Translations under genes and position numbers: made by a program | The notes under the pieces: model-generated | Told to the model about the DNA's origin: nothing | Seen by the model: only the letters and a program-made list of their open reading frames with translations | The model's database searches: none | Shown here: one piece after another, positions 62,776-64,000 of the stretch | Layout of the letters: each line of letters starts with the position of its first letter | Numbering within the stretch: position 1 is the first letter of the stretch | Assembly (NCBI RefSeq): GCF_900102175.1 | Contig: NZ_FNKN01000001.1 | Location: forward strand, 1,054,001 to 1,118,000 | Direction: 5' to 3' | Length of the DNA: 64,000 bases | DNA from: Microbacterium sp. cf332 | GTDB lineage: Bacteria > Actinomycetota > Actinomycetes > Actinomycetales > Microbacteriaceae

Positions 62776-63653
62776 CGCGACTCCTCCCCCGCGCCGGCCC
62801 GCCCGGTGAGCGCGAGGAAGACGTCGTCCATGCGTCCGTGACGGAACTCGAAGTCGAGCACCGCGTCGCCCCGTTCGGTCAGGATCCGGCGCGCCTCCGT
62901 GGCGTCCGCCACAGCGATCCGCTCGTCTCCGCCGGCGGTGACGAGCGACAGGACGCTGGAGCTGTAGCGCGCCCGCAACTGCGCCGGTGTGCCGTCGGCG
63001 ACGATGCGTCCGCGATCGATGATGCACACCTGGTCGGCCTCCTCCGTCTCCTCCAGGTAATGGGTCGTGAGGAAGACGGTGAGTCCCGCGCGCTCGCGGA
63101 GCTCGTGGATCGTGCGCCACACCATCTGACGGCTCGCGGGGTCGAGACCCGTCGTCGGCTCGTCGAGGAAGACGATCTCGGGATCGTGGAGCAGCGCCCG
63201 CGCGATGTCGGCGCGACGACGCTGCCCGCCCGACAGCCGTCCGTAGCGACGGTCGACGAAGTCGCGCAGATCGATGATCTCGGCGAGATGATCGATGCGG
63301 TCCCGGATGGCCGCCGTCGAGCCGAGGTAGGGCCGCGCACGCACCGCGAGGTTCTCGCGGACGGTGAGTGCGGCGTCGAGGAGGGAGTCCTGGAACACGA
63401 CCCCGATCGCCCGCCGCACGGCATCGCCGTCGGTGAGCACGTCGTGGCCCGCGACCTCGAGCGAGCCGGCATCCGGCTGGATGACGGTCGTCAGGGCGCC
63501 GATCGTCGTCGACTTGCCCGCACCGTTGGTCCCCAGGAAGGCGAAGACGCCGCCCGCCGGCACATCGAAGCTCACGTCGTCGACGGCGGTCAGGTCGCCG
63601 TAGCGCTTGGTCAGGCCGCGCACTACGGTCGGTGCGCTCGCTCTCGTGGTCAT
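62772..63653 (-). CDS. DrrA-type ABC exporter ATP-binding protein
   Basis: A 293-residue ATPase. Walker A GTNGAGKSTT is near residue 45, the signature LSGGQRRRADIARALL and Walker B IVFLDEPTTGLD follow, with the switch histidine in LTTHYLEETEEAD. The C-terminal 60 residues match the extension of daunorubicin-resistance type ATPases. ATG at 63653 is preceded too closely by GGAGG, so the start is not certain; a GTG at 63668 is an alternative. Confidence 0.9.
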   Translation of the reverse strand: MTTRASAPTVVRGLTKRYGDLTAVDDVSFDVPAGGVFAFLGTNGAGKSTTIGALTTVIQPDAGSLEVAGHDVLTDGDAVRRAIGVVFQDSLLDAALTVRENLAVRARPYLGSTAAIRDRIDHLAEIIDLRDFVDRRYGRLSGGQRRRADIARALLHDPEIVFLDEPTTGLDPASRQMVWRTIHELRERAGLTVFLTTHYLEETEEADQVCIIDRGRIVADGTPAQLRARYSSSVLSLVTAGGDERIAVADATEARRILTERGDAVLDFEFRHGRMDDVFLALTGRAGAGEESR

Positions 63654-63747
63654 GCCTCCAGCGTGCACGAGGGGCGGCCCGCACGGCAGAGGTCATCCGG
63701 TCGATCCGTCGTCCACCGATCGGTGGACCCCGCGCGGACCGAACCGC

Positions 63748-64000
63748 TCAGGCGCCGTCGCCGTCCGCGCTCGGAGACTGCAGCTGCGCACGCCACCACG
63801 GCGTCTCGATGAACCCGCGCTTCAGGAAGAGCAGTTCCATGTTCGCCGACCAGCCGAGCACGCCATCGAGGTGGGCGAGCGAGTCCGTCACGAAGGAGTA
63901 CAGCTCGTCGACAGAGGTGGTGATCACCTCGCACAGGAGGGAATTCTGGTCGAGCGTCGCGGCGAGGTAGCGGACGAACGGGTACCGCGCGAGCTCACGG
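63748..64000 (-). CDS. Lrp/AsnC-type regulator, C-terminal part (5' end outside window)
   Basis: The frame is open to the right edge, giving the last 83 residues. RYPFVRYLAATLDQNSLLCE, ITTSVDELYSFVTDSLAHLD and a final MELLFLKRG segment match the ligand-binding RAM domain of Lrp/AsnC proteins. The DNA-binding part lies outside the window. The 94 bases between its stop and the exporter ATPase start show no gene. Confidence 0.75.
   Translation of the reverse strand, partial: RELARYPFVRYLAATLDQNSLLCEVITTSVDELYSFVTDSLAHLDGVLGWSANMELLFLKRGFIETPWWRAQLQSPSADGDGA

Overview
The window is one continuous piece of a very GC-rich actinobacterial chromosome. Gene content points to the family Microbacteriaceae, most likely Microbacterium or a close relative. 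The main clues are a RamB-type regulator beside the glyoxylate genes, a DUF222/HNH endonuclease gene, an AbiEi/DUF559 fusion protein, a NusG with a long acidic N-terminus, a classical L10 leader, and many genes whose start codon lies 6 to 7 bases after a TANNNT box, as expected for leaderless mRNAs. No rRNA, insertion sequence, integrase or CRISPR array is visible. Taxonomy is inferred from content only.

Layout. 1-2291: end of the cydDC cytochrome bd exporter. 2333-10207: a GNAT gene, the molybdate transporter modABC with its HTH-TOBE regulator, and a molybdenum cofactor set (ThiF-rhodanese, moeA, moaC, moaD, moaE, mog; no moaA or mobA here). 10218-17497: housekeeping and unknown genes (SDR-DUF2867 fusion, HerA-like DUF853 ATPase, PAP2 phosphatase, Bcr/CflA exporter, DUF3105 and DUF305 pair). 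17537-22614: a sugar ABC operon without its own ATPase, divergent from a LacI regulator. 22718-36151: the secE-nusG-rplKA and rplJL ribosomal blocks, led by tRNA-Trp and separated by about 10 kb of unrelated genes: an AbiEi/DUF559 protein, a YqaJ-type nuclease, a 2H phosphoesterase, a MarR-controlled drug exporter and quinone reductase, lysGE, acylphosphatase and a nitronate monooxygenase-like enzyme. 36399-42689: an HNH endonuclease, then an HSP90-like ATPase paired with a 928-residue TPR protein. 42769-53914: a seven-gene GABA/polyamine catabolic operon divergent from a PucR regulator. 54029-58726: ramB, aceA and aceB (glyoxylate bypass). 58823-63653: a lipoprotein, a two-component system and an ABC-2 exporter. 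63748-64000: the C-terminal end of an Lrp/AsnC regulator.

Points of most interest are the HSP90-TPR gene pair; a family of about 65-bp intergenic inverted-repeat elements with four copies between 53.9 and 60.0 kb; a second inverted-repeat family bracketing the AbiEi/DUF559 gene; three regularly built GTTGA-N6-TCAAC operators over the exporter promoter; and the widespread leaderless promoter geometry, which also settles several start codons.
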